A DNA stretch of 64,000 nucleotides, taken from positions 28,025,501-28,089,500 of the forward strand of contig NC_135137.1 of the NCBI RefSeq assembly GCF_051014445.1, written 5' to 3'. A program made the position numbers and the translations under genes. Source of the stretch: Colletes latitarsis. Taxonomy: Eukaryota; Arthropoda; Insecta; Hymenoptera; Colletidae. The notes below the pieces were generated by a model, which saw nothing but the letters and a program-made list of their open reading frames with translations, searched no databases and was not told the DNA's origin. Shown here piece after piece: positions 22,361-33,948 of this stretch (within the stretch, counting starts at the first letter, position 1; each line of letters opens with the position of its first letter).

Positions 22361-24941
22361 AGTTCTGAATTCTTAAGAATGTGCAACAGCTTGCAAGCAT
22401 CTTTCAGGAAGCGTCGTGGAACTAATTCTGCGACAATCGTTAATTTACGCAACCTGATCGATAATATGAAACAGAAACATGGTTATTATATAAGACGAGC
22501 GAATAATAATTGCTAACTTATACATACAATTTGTTATTTATGAATTTCAAGAAAATTTATGATAAGAATGGTTCAGATAATGTAAGATTCCTTGAATTAA
22601 TAGTCGGTTTAAACATTTAAAACCTTATTAATTTTCATAAATGTTAAATCTTGTCCTTTTCATTTTATTAAAATGTCTTGTATATTTATTTAATTTTCTA
22701 TTTCGTACGAAGGTTTCTATATTCATGGTTCTGGTGTAAAGTGATATATGGTACGAATTAATATATTTTCTGAAGAGGATAATAATCTAATATTATGTAG
22801 CCTTGAATGGTTCGACAAATACTCATCTTGTGACACATTTTCAGTAGTAATCGAAGAAGCAATACATTCGTTGGAATTATTTTTTTATAATAAGATATTA
22901 TAATACTAAAAGAATTGCTTATGTTTCTATCATTAATAATTTAATATTGTATTCATTTGTGCACATGTAAATTACGAAACATGAAAGCGAGCGACTGTTT
23001 ATGATGTAGGACAGAACTTTCAAAAATAGCTTTCAATAATTGGATCGTTTATTTTGAAAGTGGTGCAAATCCGTTATGTATTTAAATACACTGTTATTTT
23101 ATTACTTTGTTTAAAAATGCAACAGAATATAAGTATTCTCCTTTTAATTAAGAAATTAGTACGTACAAACTAGAATTTTGGTAGTAAGCATGATTGAATT
23201 CAAGTTACAATAGAATTTTTAGATTTGTTTTATTCGTCGATTGATCTATGCATTAAATTATATGCATTCAATATTTTGGATTTAAGATGGTCAATCAAAA
23301 CGAAATCCTGGTTTATGCAAGATTCTTTTTGGAAATAATAATAAAAAAAAACGAATACTGACCTCATTGTATTTCAATAAGAGATCGTTTGATTGTGCCC
23401 AGGCTTGCTTGAAACATAGAAAATAGCTGTTACTGTAGAACAATTTCATAAACCATAAAACAGAGGATTACCGAAAGCCGTAATGACGCAGTGGTCTATA
23501 GTATTAGTACAGCTGGGAAACATCAGATAATAGTAACGGAGCAGCCAACCACGGTTAATTTCACAGAGGGCTAAATTGTCATAGGAATTGCGCGCTCGGA
23601 ACGTATAAAATTTGCATAAAACTCAATGACTAGTATAAGGGTAATGGGCATTTCATTAGAAATATTTTAAAACAATTTGCAACATATGAAATTGTAGAAA
23701 CTAACAGCCACGTAATTTTTAAAATCAGATGTCCAGAGTAACAGTTATTCTTAAAATTTTCTCATAAAAAATCATTATGCAATAATTAATTTGTATTAAA
23801 TTGAAAGTTAGTTACCATTAAATCTCAACGGAATTTTCTAGAAAATGAAGTTACCAAAAAATATTAATCTTTAAATATTCTGGTTACAAACGACCATTAC
23901 AAACGATTCAATTTCTTTTTCTGGTTATTAAAAATTTTTCTGATTATAGTCAACCATCGTCAATTATTATCAATATTATTGATAATTAGTATTTACTTAT
24001 CGTCAACATAAAGCGAATTATAGAATTTATGCATGTATGTATTTCATTAAAAGACATGAGAATATGTATATGGAACAGAGAGTTGAATAAAAGTATAAAT
24101 ATAAGAATATATTTACTTACGCTGACGATGAGTTCGTTTCTAAGTACTAGTTACCAATTATGTTAATAATAATTGAAAAAATTTAACCGTCCATTTTGCT
24201 TACCGGTAACTAAAACTATTTCTCGCCATCCATAATGGTTATAAATAAACAAAATAAAATTTCCATCATCGATAATAATTATTATAGCCAAAAAAGATAT
24301 TTAATCTTTCATAATGGCTAGTTAGTAAACAAAACTATATCTTATAACAGTTACGAAAACATTTTCACTAATTTATAAAAAAGACCAATCATTCTATTCA
24401 TTACGAACGTTACAATGATACGAATGCAACTGGATACTTAGAATTTAAAATAACTGTTATTACTTTTATGATAAAGTTTAAATTAATTAACGTTCAAAAC
24501 TATTTTCAGGCGTATTTTTAGCAAAAAGTTTAATCGCGCTTTATGTTATTAGTATTTTCTGAATGTCGAAAAGTAGATTTGCAAGATTATATCAAAGTAG
24601 CTTAGCGAACCGCCTAATAAAAACACGATCAAGGATATAATCTCTTCCCACGTTTTACCTATGTCACCTGTCAAGTTTTTTTGTCCAAACGATTTTGGGT
24701 GGGAAGTATTTTATCTGATCTTGGACACAATGATTAACGAAGTATTATTTCGCAAGCGGGAATTTTGTGGAAACGGTCTGCTCTCGAGTTCGATTCCCAA
24801 TGAAATACATGGATTGCAAAACGATTCTCGAACAATTTTATAAACTAGTGCTGTGATTGAATGCTACGAATCGATTATGTACTTATGAGAACAATTTATG
24901 ATAAAATAATCAATTTCATACCTGGGTTTTCTTAAAGTATA

Positions 24942-25980
24942 CAGGATGTTCGGTCACCCCTGGGAAAAATTTTAATGGGGGATTCTGAAGGCCAAAATAA
25001 GACGAAAATCAAGAATATCAATCTTTTGACTAAGGCTTCGTTAACAAGTTATTGACAATTAAATTCAAAAATTTCAAATCGTTCTGGAAAAATTATTTTC
25101 GATTGCAAGAGTCGATTACAATCATTTTTAGTCATTACACATATCCACGAAATCCTACGCATTTTCGAGAAAAAAATTCCTAATTGAAAATATAATTTCT
25201 AGCCAGAAATGTTGCCCAAAAATTACATGCGAATCTTTAAAACATCATAATTCCTGAACGGATTGGACGATTTTAATGTTTAAAACGGCAAATAACGCGT
25301 ATTTAGGTGAAGAATATGTAGAAATCGCAAAAATATTCGAAAAGTTGATCCTTGACCCCGCAAAATGAGAAAACCCCCATAAAAATGGTCCAATTTTCAA
25401 CCAGCCATAACTCCTACAATTGTGAATATATTTCAATGAAACTTTTTTTTGAAGTAGAGCTCATAGGTACCTACAGAAAAGTATTAAACAACTTTTCTGT
25501 ACAGCGCCAATCAAATTTATTAAAAATGAAAAAGGAATTTTTAAGAAAAATCGACAAGGGGTAGGTGCCTAAATTTCGCGGCAAAAAAAAAAAATTCGAA
25601 TCGTTCTAAAAAAATTATTTCTATGTTCTTGGGTCAAATACAACCATTTTTGGTTAATACACATACCTCCGAATTCCTACTCATTTCCTAGAAAAAAATT
25701 CGAGAAGGTGTGAAATTTTTCGACAAAATTAAAAAATTTCAAATCGTTCTGGAAAAATTATTTTCGGTTACGGGGGTCAATTACAATAATTTTTGGTGAA
25801 TAGACCTACCCCCGAAATCCTACCCACTTTCTAGAAAAAAATTCAATACGGGCGGAACTTTAAACGTTAATAACTTTTTAACGAAATCTCCATCAACAAA
25901 TTAGTATTCTTGATTTTCGTCTTATTTTGGCTTCTAGAATCTCCCATTAAAATTTTTCCCAGGATTGGCCGAATACCCTA
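24942..25980. mobile_element. TA-flanked 1-kb element, copy 2 (inverted)
   Basis: The ends are CAGGATGTTCGGTCACCCCT and the inverse GGCCGAATACCCTA, with TA outside. It is in the opposite orientation to copy 1, judged by the asymmetric middle. It retains the full left terminal repeat including GGGAAAAATTTTAATGGG. The central frame (25352-25564, plus) is open for 70 codons. Confidence 0.85.
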
Positions 25981-27880
25981 TATGTATAGTCTAGAGAATC
26001 TAAATGTCTTCGTAATTCCGAGCATAATCCTCATCTGGATCCAAAAATACAAGAAATAATTTGAAGATCTCACAAGGATGATTTATTTGAAATTTGATTT
26101 TCCCAAAATAATAATGAGAGTTTAATCCTCAGACACTGTAGTTTCGTAAAATTGCATAAAAATACCTAAAATATTTAAAACTATACTAATTGTAAGTCTT
26201 GTATTACAAATTTTGTTAAACACTTCTCAATATTGAAATAATTTGAACAATATTAAAAGAACTTAACCTGAACTCTGAGAATAGAAGAATTAAGCAATTA
26301 ATAATTTGTGAATAACATAAAAAAATTAATAAAAATCAACTCGAAAAACTCTATATAAACTCTACACAAGAAAAACATAAAACTAAAATTAAGTGGTGGT
26401 TCCTTGCTGTTGATTATTTTTTCGCAGTATTTTCATGGTTTAATTAATTTTTACAAGCGATTTCACCATCAGAATTGGCACATTTTTGTACGGTATTTGC
26501 TAATTCTGCTTCTGATAATATTTCTTTCGTACACAAACAACTCATTTTCAACGATAAGTTGGAATAAATTCAACATTATACAATTCTTCGTACATTTATT
26601 TACTTTTTCAAAATCTCAAGAAAGTTTTATAAATCATAATCCAAAATAATAATTAATAAATAGCAGGAATTAGATCTGTCGATCTGTTTAGAAAAGAAAA
26701 GTTAAAGCGTAATGCGGTAGAATCCTGAGATTGTTGCATGAGATTGTTGCGAAAAAAAAAGTCCAAACTGTTTTCTAATCCCAAGTTTTTCTGCCTGTTT
26801 TCTAAGGTACAGGTGAAAATATTCTGTTCGAACACGGAAGACTTTCACGATACTCCGAAATAGAGATTCCAAAACATTTAACGAGATGTTCGAATAATAC
26901 ATAAGGTGCAGCGATTCTCCACGGTGCATTGGAGCATTCTAAAGAATTGTAGATTCACAGTTACGTGGGTGCATACAATCGTGGCGGAAAGGCGAACGTC
27001 GAGCTTATTAGATACGATCAACAGAAATGCACATCTCGTTACCGAGCGAAATATTGCGTTCGCAATTTTAAAAATGCTGGCAACATTCTAACAGAACATT
27101 TCTGATATTAGCTTAGAATGTAATTTTTTCACTTTCACAATAGCCAGATTTCTAATCATGAAATTTATTTTTCACCGTACAAGAGAAAAATGATGAGAGT
27201 TCATTTTTCCACTTTGCCTCTCAATGTATTATCACTCTACGTTATAAAACAAAATCTGGTACTCTCCATATCAATATTTTTATTTATATATTTATATATT
27301 TTATATAAATTTTTAATTTATATTTTCTCCACCTCCACATCAGATTTTTTCTAAAATTCAAACCTTTGAAATTTATAGTCACCTTTCACATAACAAGTAG
27401 GTTATGATACAAGAAACAGAAAATTTTCATAAAAAAATTTAACAACCTGGAAAATAATTAGAGTGCATAGTCGAAAGGGTTGCACTCCTTGAACTTGAAT
27501 TACGTACTATTATTTGTTTGAATTCTCAATTAGTCTCAATTACTTCTTTAAATGACAAAGATCATTTAGTTTTGCGTGTATAAGATGAACAGGATTTTGA
27601 AAGTAATTTTTAGAGCATATTAATTCTTTTTACTGGCATGAATATCATGTTATTTTTCATTCGAAAACCATAGGGAATTTATTTAGAAGATTTGATCAGA
27701 AGATTATTAGTTTGAAGGATTATTTCAACCTTTAAATTTTTATTAGATTACTCAGACATTGGTTTTTCATTTTTTACATTTGTCACTCACGACTTTCAAG
27801 AAAAAAGCTGTCAATCCTGCTAAACTTTGATATGATCAATAAACTGTTGCATTCTTTACACGAACGTACAACGTTTTTCA
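25981..27880. other. AT-rich DNA with one gypsy-like fragment
   Basis: Only the short reverse-transcriptase-like fragment near 26425 was recognised. A small GC-richer patch lies at 26930-27060. Confidence 0.35.
26425..26560 (+). pseudogene. Possible gypsy-type LTR retrotransposon fragment
   Basis: The plus strand encodes QYFHGLINFYKRF, matching the FLGLINFYRRF motif that follows the reverse transcriptase fingers and palm in gypsy-type Pol. After one frameshift it continues SELAHFCTVFANSA, plausible for the next stretch. No LTR, protease or integrase was seen nearby. The match is short, so chance cannot be excluded. Confidence 0.35.
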
Positions 27881-27884
27881 AGGG

Positions 27885-28203
27885 TATTCAGTAAACAAAA
27901 ATATTTGTTATAACATATTTAAGCAGTGCACGAATATACAATATTTATACAGCTTGATGAAACAGTTAATGATTGTTTGTCACATAGAAAAACATATGTT
28001 TAAAAAAAAAGTAAACGTACAGTATGAGTATTATAAATCTGTATATTCAGTAAACAAAAATATTTGTTATAACATATTTAAGCAGTGCACGAATATACGA
28101 TATTTATACAGTTTGATGAAACAGTTAATAATTGTTTGACATATAGAAAAATGTATATTTAAAAAGAAAGTAAACGTAAAATATAAGTATTGTAAATCTG
28201 TGT
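27885..28203 (+). repeat. Direct tandem duplication, period 159 bp
   Basis: The unit beginning TATTCAGTAAACAAAAATA at 27885 begins again at 28044. The copies differ at a modest number of positions, including one run of A bases. No gene is included. Confidence 0.85.
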
Positions 28204-29257
28204 ATAGAAGTTATCATACGAAATTTTATGAGTTTCTGACAAATCACACCCGGAGTATAAAGCAAATCAGAGGCCAATACCCATACGCACAAAGATTTGT
28301 AAATGAATTTTTTAAAAATATTTAATACTCAGGCCAGCTGGTAACATCGAGAAATATATTTTATTATATTTGGTAACAGCCAGGAAAATAATACATCGTG
28401 ACTCTATGCGGGGGGGGGGGGGCAATGTGGTCCTCGCAAAGAACCTTTGGTTTAGAACACATTAACACTTTGACTGCCACGTCATCCACAGTGAAACTAA
28501 AACAATTAATTCTCAAGTTGAAATGTTAAAGAAAATGAATTTTAATAGGCTTCATAAATAATGAGGTTACGAAAGTAACTACTAGAACAAATTTTAAGTT
28601 GTGTAGTTTACAATTGACTAAAATCAAAGTTTTGTAAACAATTTTAGGATTTTGGACTGGCAGTCAACGTGTTAAACAAACTTAATGATATTACGATTAA
28701 TTCAACGTCACTGGAATAAAATTAAATATTGATCGAACACCGACGCTTCCTTAATTAAACTAAAATTATATCGAAGTTGGTAAGATGCTACCTTTGATCC
28801 AGATCTGTAAATAATAATATTGAAACATACCGCGGGATCGCAAACGCAGTTGGATGCAGCGCGAATAAGAACAGCAAAAGATGGATGGTTTAGGTGTGGT
28901 CGGCACAGTTGCTCGCGGCAACAAGCTCTACATGAGATACAAATAAAATGTAAATTCCGTCTGCTACCTGAGAATTGCAACTAGCTGTTCTATCCAAGGC
29001 ATTCGTCGTGAACAGTTAAGGGGAAAGTTCAGAAAGAAGGGAGCCAGCCAGAAGTCACATCGCGACGCGACGGTTCGCTTGATCTCATTCCATTAGAGCT
29101 CGGACTATTTAATTATTATTGTATTAAATACGAAAGGTATCCATATCCCACCTGTATTAAACATTTCATTTTTATTTGACGCACAGATCTGGCCGAAGTC
29201 TCTTGTTTGGGCCTTCTGTACTTGGAATCGAATGCTATGTACCAAAATAAAATTCCG
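28204..29257. other. Non-coding stretch with G13 homopolymer
   Basis: A run of 13 G bases spans 28410-28422. A GC-richer patch lies at 28840-29100. No gene recognised. Confidence 0.4.
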
Positions 29258-29339
29258 ATTATCCGGCATACTCGAGAATGAGGCAATGCTGGATAATTCA
29301 ACTATGTTTACATATGACGTGATAAAAACGAGGAATATA

Positions 29340-29600
29340 ATCGTAGACGGGGTGTACGAGCAGACCTTACATCCAATGTATTTTTTCGGACCATTTTTCT
29401 GGGGCTCTAGAGCCACATTACCATTTTCGTGTCACTTGCAACATTATCAACAGGTTACAAAAACAAACACAAGAGGAAGTGAGGCAGAAAATGAAATAAC
29501 AGAAACTTTATTGTTTTTTAACGGAATGAAAGCTGAATGGTCCAGAATTGGGCATGAATCAATTAATTTCACTAGAAATATAAAATCATTAAATGTGGCC
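29340..29600. repeat. Isolated end copy of the palindromic-locus repeat family
   Basis: From GTGTACGAGCAGACC through ATGTATTTTTTCGGACC, GGGGCTCTAGAGCC, CACAAGAGGAAGTGAG and TTTTTTAACGGAATGAAAG, this follows the reverse complement of the right outer end (9935-10104) and the left arm (about 300-415). It then stops and joins the 1-kb element copy. It shows that the outer end of the large palindrome is a dispersed sequence. An open frame across it (29232-29603) is not considered coding. Confidence 0.8.
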
Positions 29601-29607
29601 TAATTTC

Positions 29608-30623
29608 TAAATATTCTTCACTAAAATGCGCGTTGTTTGCATTTTTAAACATTAAAATCCTCCAATCTGTTTAGGAGTTATAATTTTTTAAATATACGCA
29701 TGAAATTTTTGGGCAACATTTCTGGTCACACAATAAATTTCCAATAAAGAAATTTTTTCTCGAAAGTGCGTCGGATTTCGAGGATATGTCTATTCACCAA
29801 AAATGGTTATAATTCACCCCTAAAACCGAAAATAATTTTTCCAGAACGATTTGAAATGTTTCTTTTTCGGCGAAAAATGTAGGCACCTACTCCCTGTCGA
29901 TTTTTCTTAAAAATTTGGTTTTCATTTTTAATAAATTTGTTTGACGTCCTACGAAAATTTTGTTTAGTACTTTTTTATAGGTATCCATGAACTCTACTTC
30001 CATACTAAATTTCATTAAGATACGTTCACTATTGTAGAAGTTATGAATGTCTGAAAATTAGACCACTTTTATGGGGTTTTTCTCACTTCACGGTGTTAAG
30101 AAACAACTTGCGGAATATTCTTAGAATTTCTATATATTCTATATCAAAAGATGCGTTGTTTGCCTTTTGAAACATTAAAATCCTCCAATCCATTCAGAAG
30201 TCATGATATTTCAAACATTTGCATGAAATTTCAAGGAAATATTCCTGGCTAGAAATTATATTTTCGGTAATGAATTTTTTTCTCGAAAATGCGTAGGATT
30301 TTGAGGGTATATGTATTAACCAAAAATGAATGTAATTGACCCCTGCAACCAAAAATAATTTTTTTAGAATGATTTGAAATTATTTAATTCCGCCGAAAAA
30401 TTTCGTAGGATTTTGAAGGTATGTGTATTGACCAAAAATGATTGTAATTGACCCCCGCGTCCGAAAATAATTTTTCCGTGAATGATTTGGAATTTTGTAA
30501 TTTAATTTTTTAATAATTCTTTAACGAAGCCTCAATCAACAAATTGATATTCTTGATTTTCGACTTATTTTGGCCTTTAGAATCTCCCATTAAAATGTTT
30601 CCCAGGGATGGCCAAACACCTTG
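29608..30623. mobile_element. TA-family 1-kb element, copy 3, truncated and rearranged
   Basis: It begins inside the element, at the segment with AACATTAAAATCCTCCAATC, and has that segment twice (near 29650 and 30170), so an internal part is duplicated. The right end is normal: CCCATTAAAATGTTTCCCAG and CACCTTG, then TA at 30624. The left terminal repeat is missing and the copy starts directly against the 29340-29600 repeat. Confidence 0.75.
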
Positions 30624-31228
30624 TACATGCGAAGATCGGCCTTAATTTTTGTGATATTAACAAAATTGTTAAAGAAGTACAGTTGACCTTTAAATAATGT
30701 TGAAAACACTCAACAAATAAAATGTAAATGGGACAGTTATATTTTTTTTTTTGAAACTGAGAGAGTTTTGTATTCAACATTTTATTCGTAAATGCGGCAG
30801 TTTCTTATTTTATGAAATAACTGAAATTAATTATTTTATGAAATTGATTCTGAAATAACAATAATAAAAAGTTATAACACACTTAATCCTTTATCTATTT
30901 GTTTCATGTCGATATAGTGAGAAACGAATTATCCACAGTTTAAATAATCAAAAATATTATAAATTTCATCTTGACAATAGCAAACATAAAAATATTTGTA
31001 CAGCGACAGAATATGATTTAAAAGTGTAAAAATGAAATATAAAGTATCTCATAATATTTTGTAGGATAATTACGAGCTTTTATTATCACTATTTGATAAT
31101 GAACTAATTTTTCAATCATGGTGAAACTTATTTTTTAACCATTTTTACATTGGAAATGATAATTTTTTGTATAAATCTATTAAAATCCATCCATATGTTT
31201 TATAATATTATAATACGTTACATAAGAT

Positions 31229-31423
31229 TCACTTCTTCACATACATTTTTAAATTTTCAAAGTTAGAAATAAATATTGTATGAATAGAATTAGTAACACA
31301 TTTTTCATCATAGTACATACAAGATCGATTGTATTCACCTGATGAAGAAATACCAGTATCAACTAATAAAACTACATTTACAATTAGCATGAAGTTTGTT
31401 TTCCAATTGCAAGTAAAATACAT
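31229..31423 (-). CDS. Candidate small secreted peptide or signal exon
   Basis: A 64-codon frame starts at ATG 31423 on the minus strand. A hydrophobic stretch FMLIVNVVLLVDTGISSSG at residues 11-29 resembles a signal peptide with a Gly/Ser cleavage zone. Two Cys follow in SCMYYDEKCV. A possible donor (TCAG then GTGAAT) occurs right after the hydrophobic stretch, so it could also be a signal exon. No family recognised, and AT-rich DNA produces such frames by chance fairly often. Confidence 0.22.
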   Translation of the reverse strand: MYFTCNWKTNFMLIVNVVLLVDTGISSSGEYNRSCMYYDEKCVTNSIHTIFISNFENLKMYVKK

Positions 31424-31849
31424 AGACGTGTAAACAAACTCTTTATTTTAAAGGATTTGCTAAAATAATATTCATTTCGTATTCAAGGGATTTAAGACCA
31501 TGTTGATAGGTGAAGGATTTTAACGATAACACATTTTTATTCCACCAAGATTTTACAAAAAAAGAAAAATTCGAGGAATTCAATATTGAGTGAAAAGGGA
31601 AGAAAAATATAACAAAATTATAGTGTAGGATTAAAAGTAAGTATTTATTAGATACATAGCTGAGGCACAGTTATATACTATTATTAATCTATCATTATTG
31701 TATTTATTACGTCTCGAATTCATTTATAAGCTTAACCACAAAAAAGTATAATTTACTTTACAAGCAATTACGGAAAAAACAAGAATATAGAACGAACATG
31801 TTGTTGCTAAAATTTTACTTTATACAACACGTTGATTATAAAATGTGTT

Positions 31850-32270
31850 AAGGTTTCCTTTCGATTGTCAGATGCGTGTTTACTCGTTTCATAGGGAATG
31901 GGTAACAGGGGATCGATTTCTGTTCGTTTCATTAAGTTTGCGTGAATAATTCGCGAGCTATAAAAGACATTAGTGGAACAGAAACGACTGCACGACAAAC
32001 CTTTTAATGCGGCCCGGTCGACGGCATGACGCGCCAATTTTGGTAAGGAGTCGCGGCACTGAGCATTACGAAATGGTTCACTAAATTAGTCTGATGATAA
32101 TTTAGTGAGGGTAATTTAGAATTACGGGCCCGGCAAGTATTTACACGTTCGAGGTTCTTTGCAGTCGTCAAAATTGTATTATCCCGGCACGAAATTTTCA
32201 AATTGCGACCTGTTTCTGTCGATATTTCTTGATTTTTACTTATAACATTTCCAGTATTCGCGAACAAGAA
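31850..32270. promoter_or_regulatory. GC-richer island
   Basis: G+C rises with several CpG. A 93-codon frame without a usable ATG runs on the minus strand (about 31807-32080), and another overlaps. Neither is recognised. It precedes the coding candidate starting at 32525 and may hold its regulatory DNA. Confidence 0.3.
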
Positions 32271-32524
32271 TTTTTAGAGGAGATAAATGTACCAATTGTC
32301 ACACCAATATATAATAATTTTGTATATTACTAGTTGCTTACACAATAAGTTACAATCTGAGAAAATAGAGCATCTCGTAATACAGGTTATTCCGCAATAC
32401 TTTTTTAATCATTCATAAAATGGATATCGTTTGACTAATTTGATAAAAAAAAATTGGAACAAGTAGTGTCGAGGTTCTAATATATGTAATAAAATACTCG
32501 ATCGGTTAGAATGAATACGGTAGA

Positions 32525-32706
32525 ATGAGCAAGAATTTTTGTTCGAAGAGGTCATTTAATTGCATCATCTCACGTGTTTCTATATTTATACGTGGTTCAA
32601 AAATGAAGGTATGTGATCTTCAAACGATACTTTATAAAAATGTAATTAGTAAACTATTATTTATCACAATATTAGTGTTATTTTTGGTTATGAAAAAACA
32701 AAATAG
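32525..32706 (+). CDS. Candidate first coding exon, membrane-anchor-like
   Basis: An ATG at 32525 opens 60 codons that run into a perfect splice donor (AG then GTAAGT at 32707). A shorter alternative donor (AAG then GTATGT) is at 32609. Residues 43-55 form a hydrophobic segment (LLFITILVLFLV) after a basic, Cys-containing N terminus, like a type II membrane anchor. If spliced to the weak acceptor at 33109 (GGAAAAG), the reading frame continues into the next exon candidate. No family recognised. Confidence 0.3.
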
Positions 32707-33080
32707 GTAAGTAAATTCTTATTTTCTTCTGAGTCTGAAGCCATGTATCCCAATAAGAGTTGTATTATATTAAGTGGTATTAACAATGTTTATATGTCAA
32801 TTCATTTTATTTCTTACATACTTAAAGTATATACTATTATTTTCTTTGATATCAGTTATACAATTTTGACATAGCAGGAAGTAGAAAACATTTTATCTTA
32901 ACTTTACAATATTGTGGCGGCCATATACTTCTGAATGGAATTAATTAAGTCATTAATATTTGGGAAAAATTGATATACGAGATTTTAATTTGCAAAAGAC
33001 CATCTCAATTGAACAGAAAACCAGTGATCAGAGATTGTATGTACCGATAAAAGTAAATTCAATCGTCTGGAATTTTATGA

Positions 33081-33434
33081 CAAAAATATAAGATACCGTG
33101 TTGGAAAAGATTATTAAATGTAATAAGCGAACCATCAAAGGAAATGGTAGATCTATGCTCATTTAGTATTGAAGAAAGAATGGATTATATTGTTTACTTG
33201 ACCATTGTTAATAATATTCTTTTTTCGTTTGCTGAAGAAACATTCGTAGTAGATTTGAATTATAAGGTCGATAACGATTTAGAACATACGACAAGAATCG
33301 TTCACCAATTTTTAAATGGAGGCAAAGATTACCTTATTGAAATGGTCGCGGTTGAACAAAACGGGACGATTTTACTTCATTTAACAAGTGTTATTTTGCT
33401 AAATATTATAAATAAAAATTATTATACATTATAG
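33081..33434 (+). CDS. Candidate coding exon, unknown protein
   Basis: An open frame runs from 33081, includes an ATG at 33144 and stops at TAG 33432-33434. The translation looks protein-like: mixed composition, a hydrophobic helix near YIVYLTIVNNILFSFAE, then alternating patterns TFVVDLNYKV, an acidic turn and YLIEMVAVEQNG. After the TAG the same frame stays open to 33632 and passes a good donor (ACAA then GTAAGA) at 33606. So the region 33081-33605 has a single in-frame stop, and is either a gene with a tiny intron or a young pseudogene. I do not recognise the family. Confidence 0.35.
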   Translation, partial: QKYKIPCWKRLLNVISEPSKEMVDLCSFSIEERMDYIVYLTIVNNILFSFAEETFVVDLNYKVDNDLEHTTRIVHQFLNGGKDYLIEMVAVEQNGTILLHLTSVILLNIINKNYYTL

Positions 33435-33845
33435 GGTACACTTTATATTATATGTTTATTATTATTACTAAACTCTGATACAATATTAAATTATTATCGA
33501 TATTCGATTATCATTGAAATACTTGAAAAGGACGAAAGATGCTTGGAAGATGCAAATAACAACACTGAATTTAAATCTGTCAATGTTTCAAAGGTTGATG
33601 TACAAGTAAGATTGACTATTTCTATGTAGTTTTAATTACTTTGATAGAAATTATGTTTAATTTTTACTTACAATTAGAGAATAATCAGCCTACGTATACG
33701 TAACATTTTACATTTACCTTGCATTGTAATGCAAGCATTGAACTTAAGAAAAGTTTATAATAGATAACATTGTTATCCATGATGTAATTATTAAATTTTG
33801 AATTACAGTTTAATTAAAGTACTTATGAATTTTTCAATTTTTCAG

Positions 33846-33948
33846 AAGAAATGAACATTTTACTCCCAATTTTCAGTAGAAACTTAAAATTTTCTAGAAA
33901 TATACTTTCAATGCCACTGCTGGTGTTCGATGAAAATATCCAGAATTA
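33846..33948 (+). CDS. Possible terminal exon
   Basis: A long pyrimidine-rich acceptor (TTTTTCAATTTTTCAG) ends at 33845. The frame that begins with two leftover bases is open through an ATG at 33851 to a TAA at 33946-33948. It does not join in phase with the donor at 33606, so linking it to the upstream candidate needs another exon boundary. Unknown product. Confidence 0.2.

Larger units (their letters stand above)
20946..24940. other. AT-rich DNA, no gene; includes repeat pair and hairpin
   Basis: Apart from the two related GC-richer segments (about 21060-21240 and 22110-22360) and the hairpin at 21527-21640, nothing coding was recognised. A moderately GC-richer patch lies at 23430-23600. 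Confidence 0.35.

Noticed and set aside
24780..24810. tRNA B-box-like GAGTTCGATTCCC
   Set aside because: No A box or cloverleaf partner lies at the required distance upstream.
29258..29300. Small palindrome GATTATCCGGCAT/ATGCTGGATAATTC as a pogo-type MITE
   Set aside because: It is too short and has no flanking duplication, so it was kept only as a curiosity.
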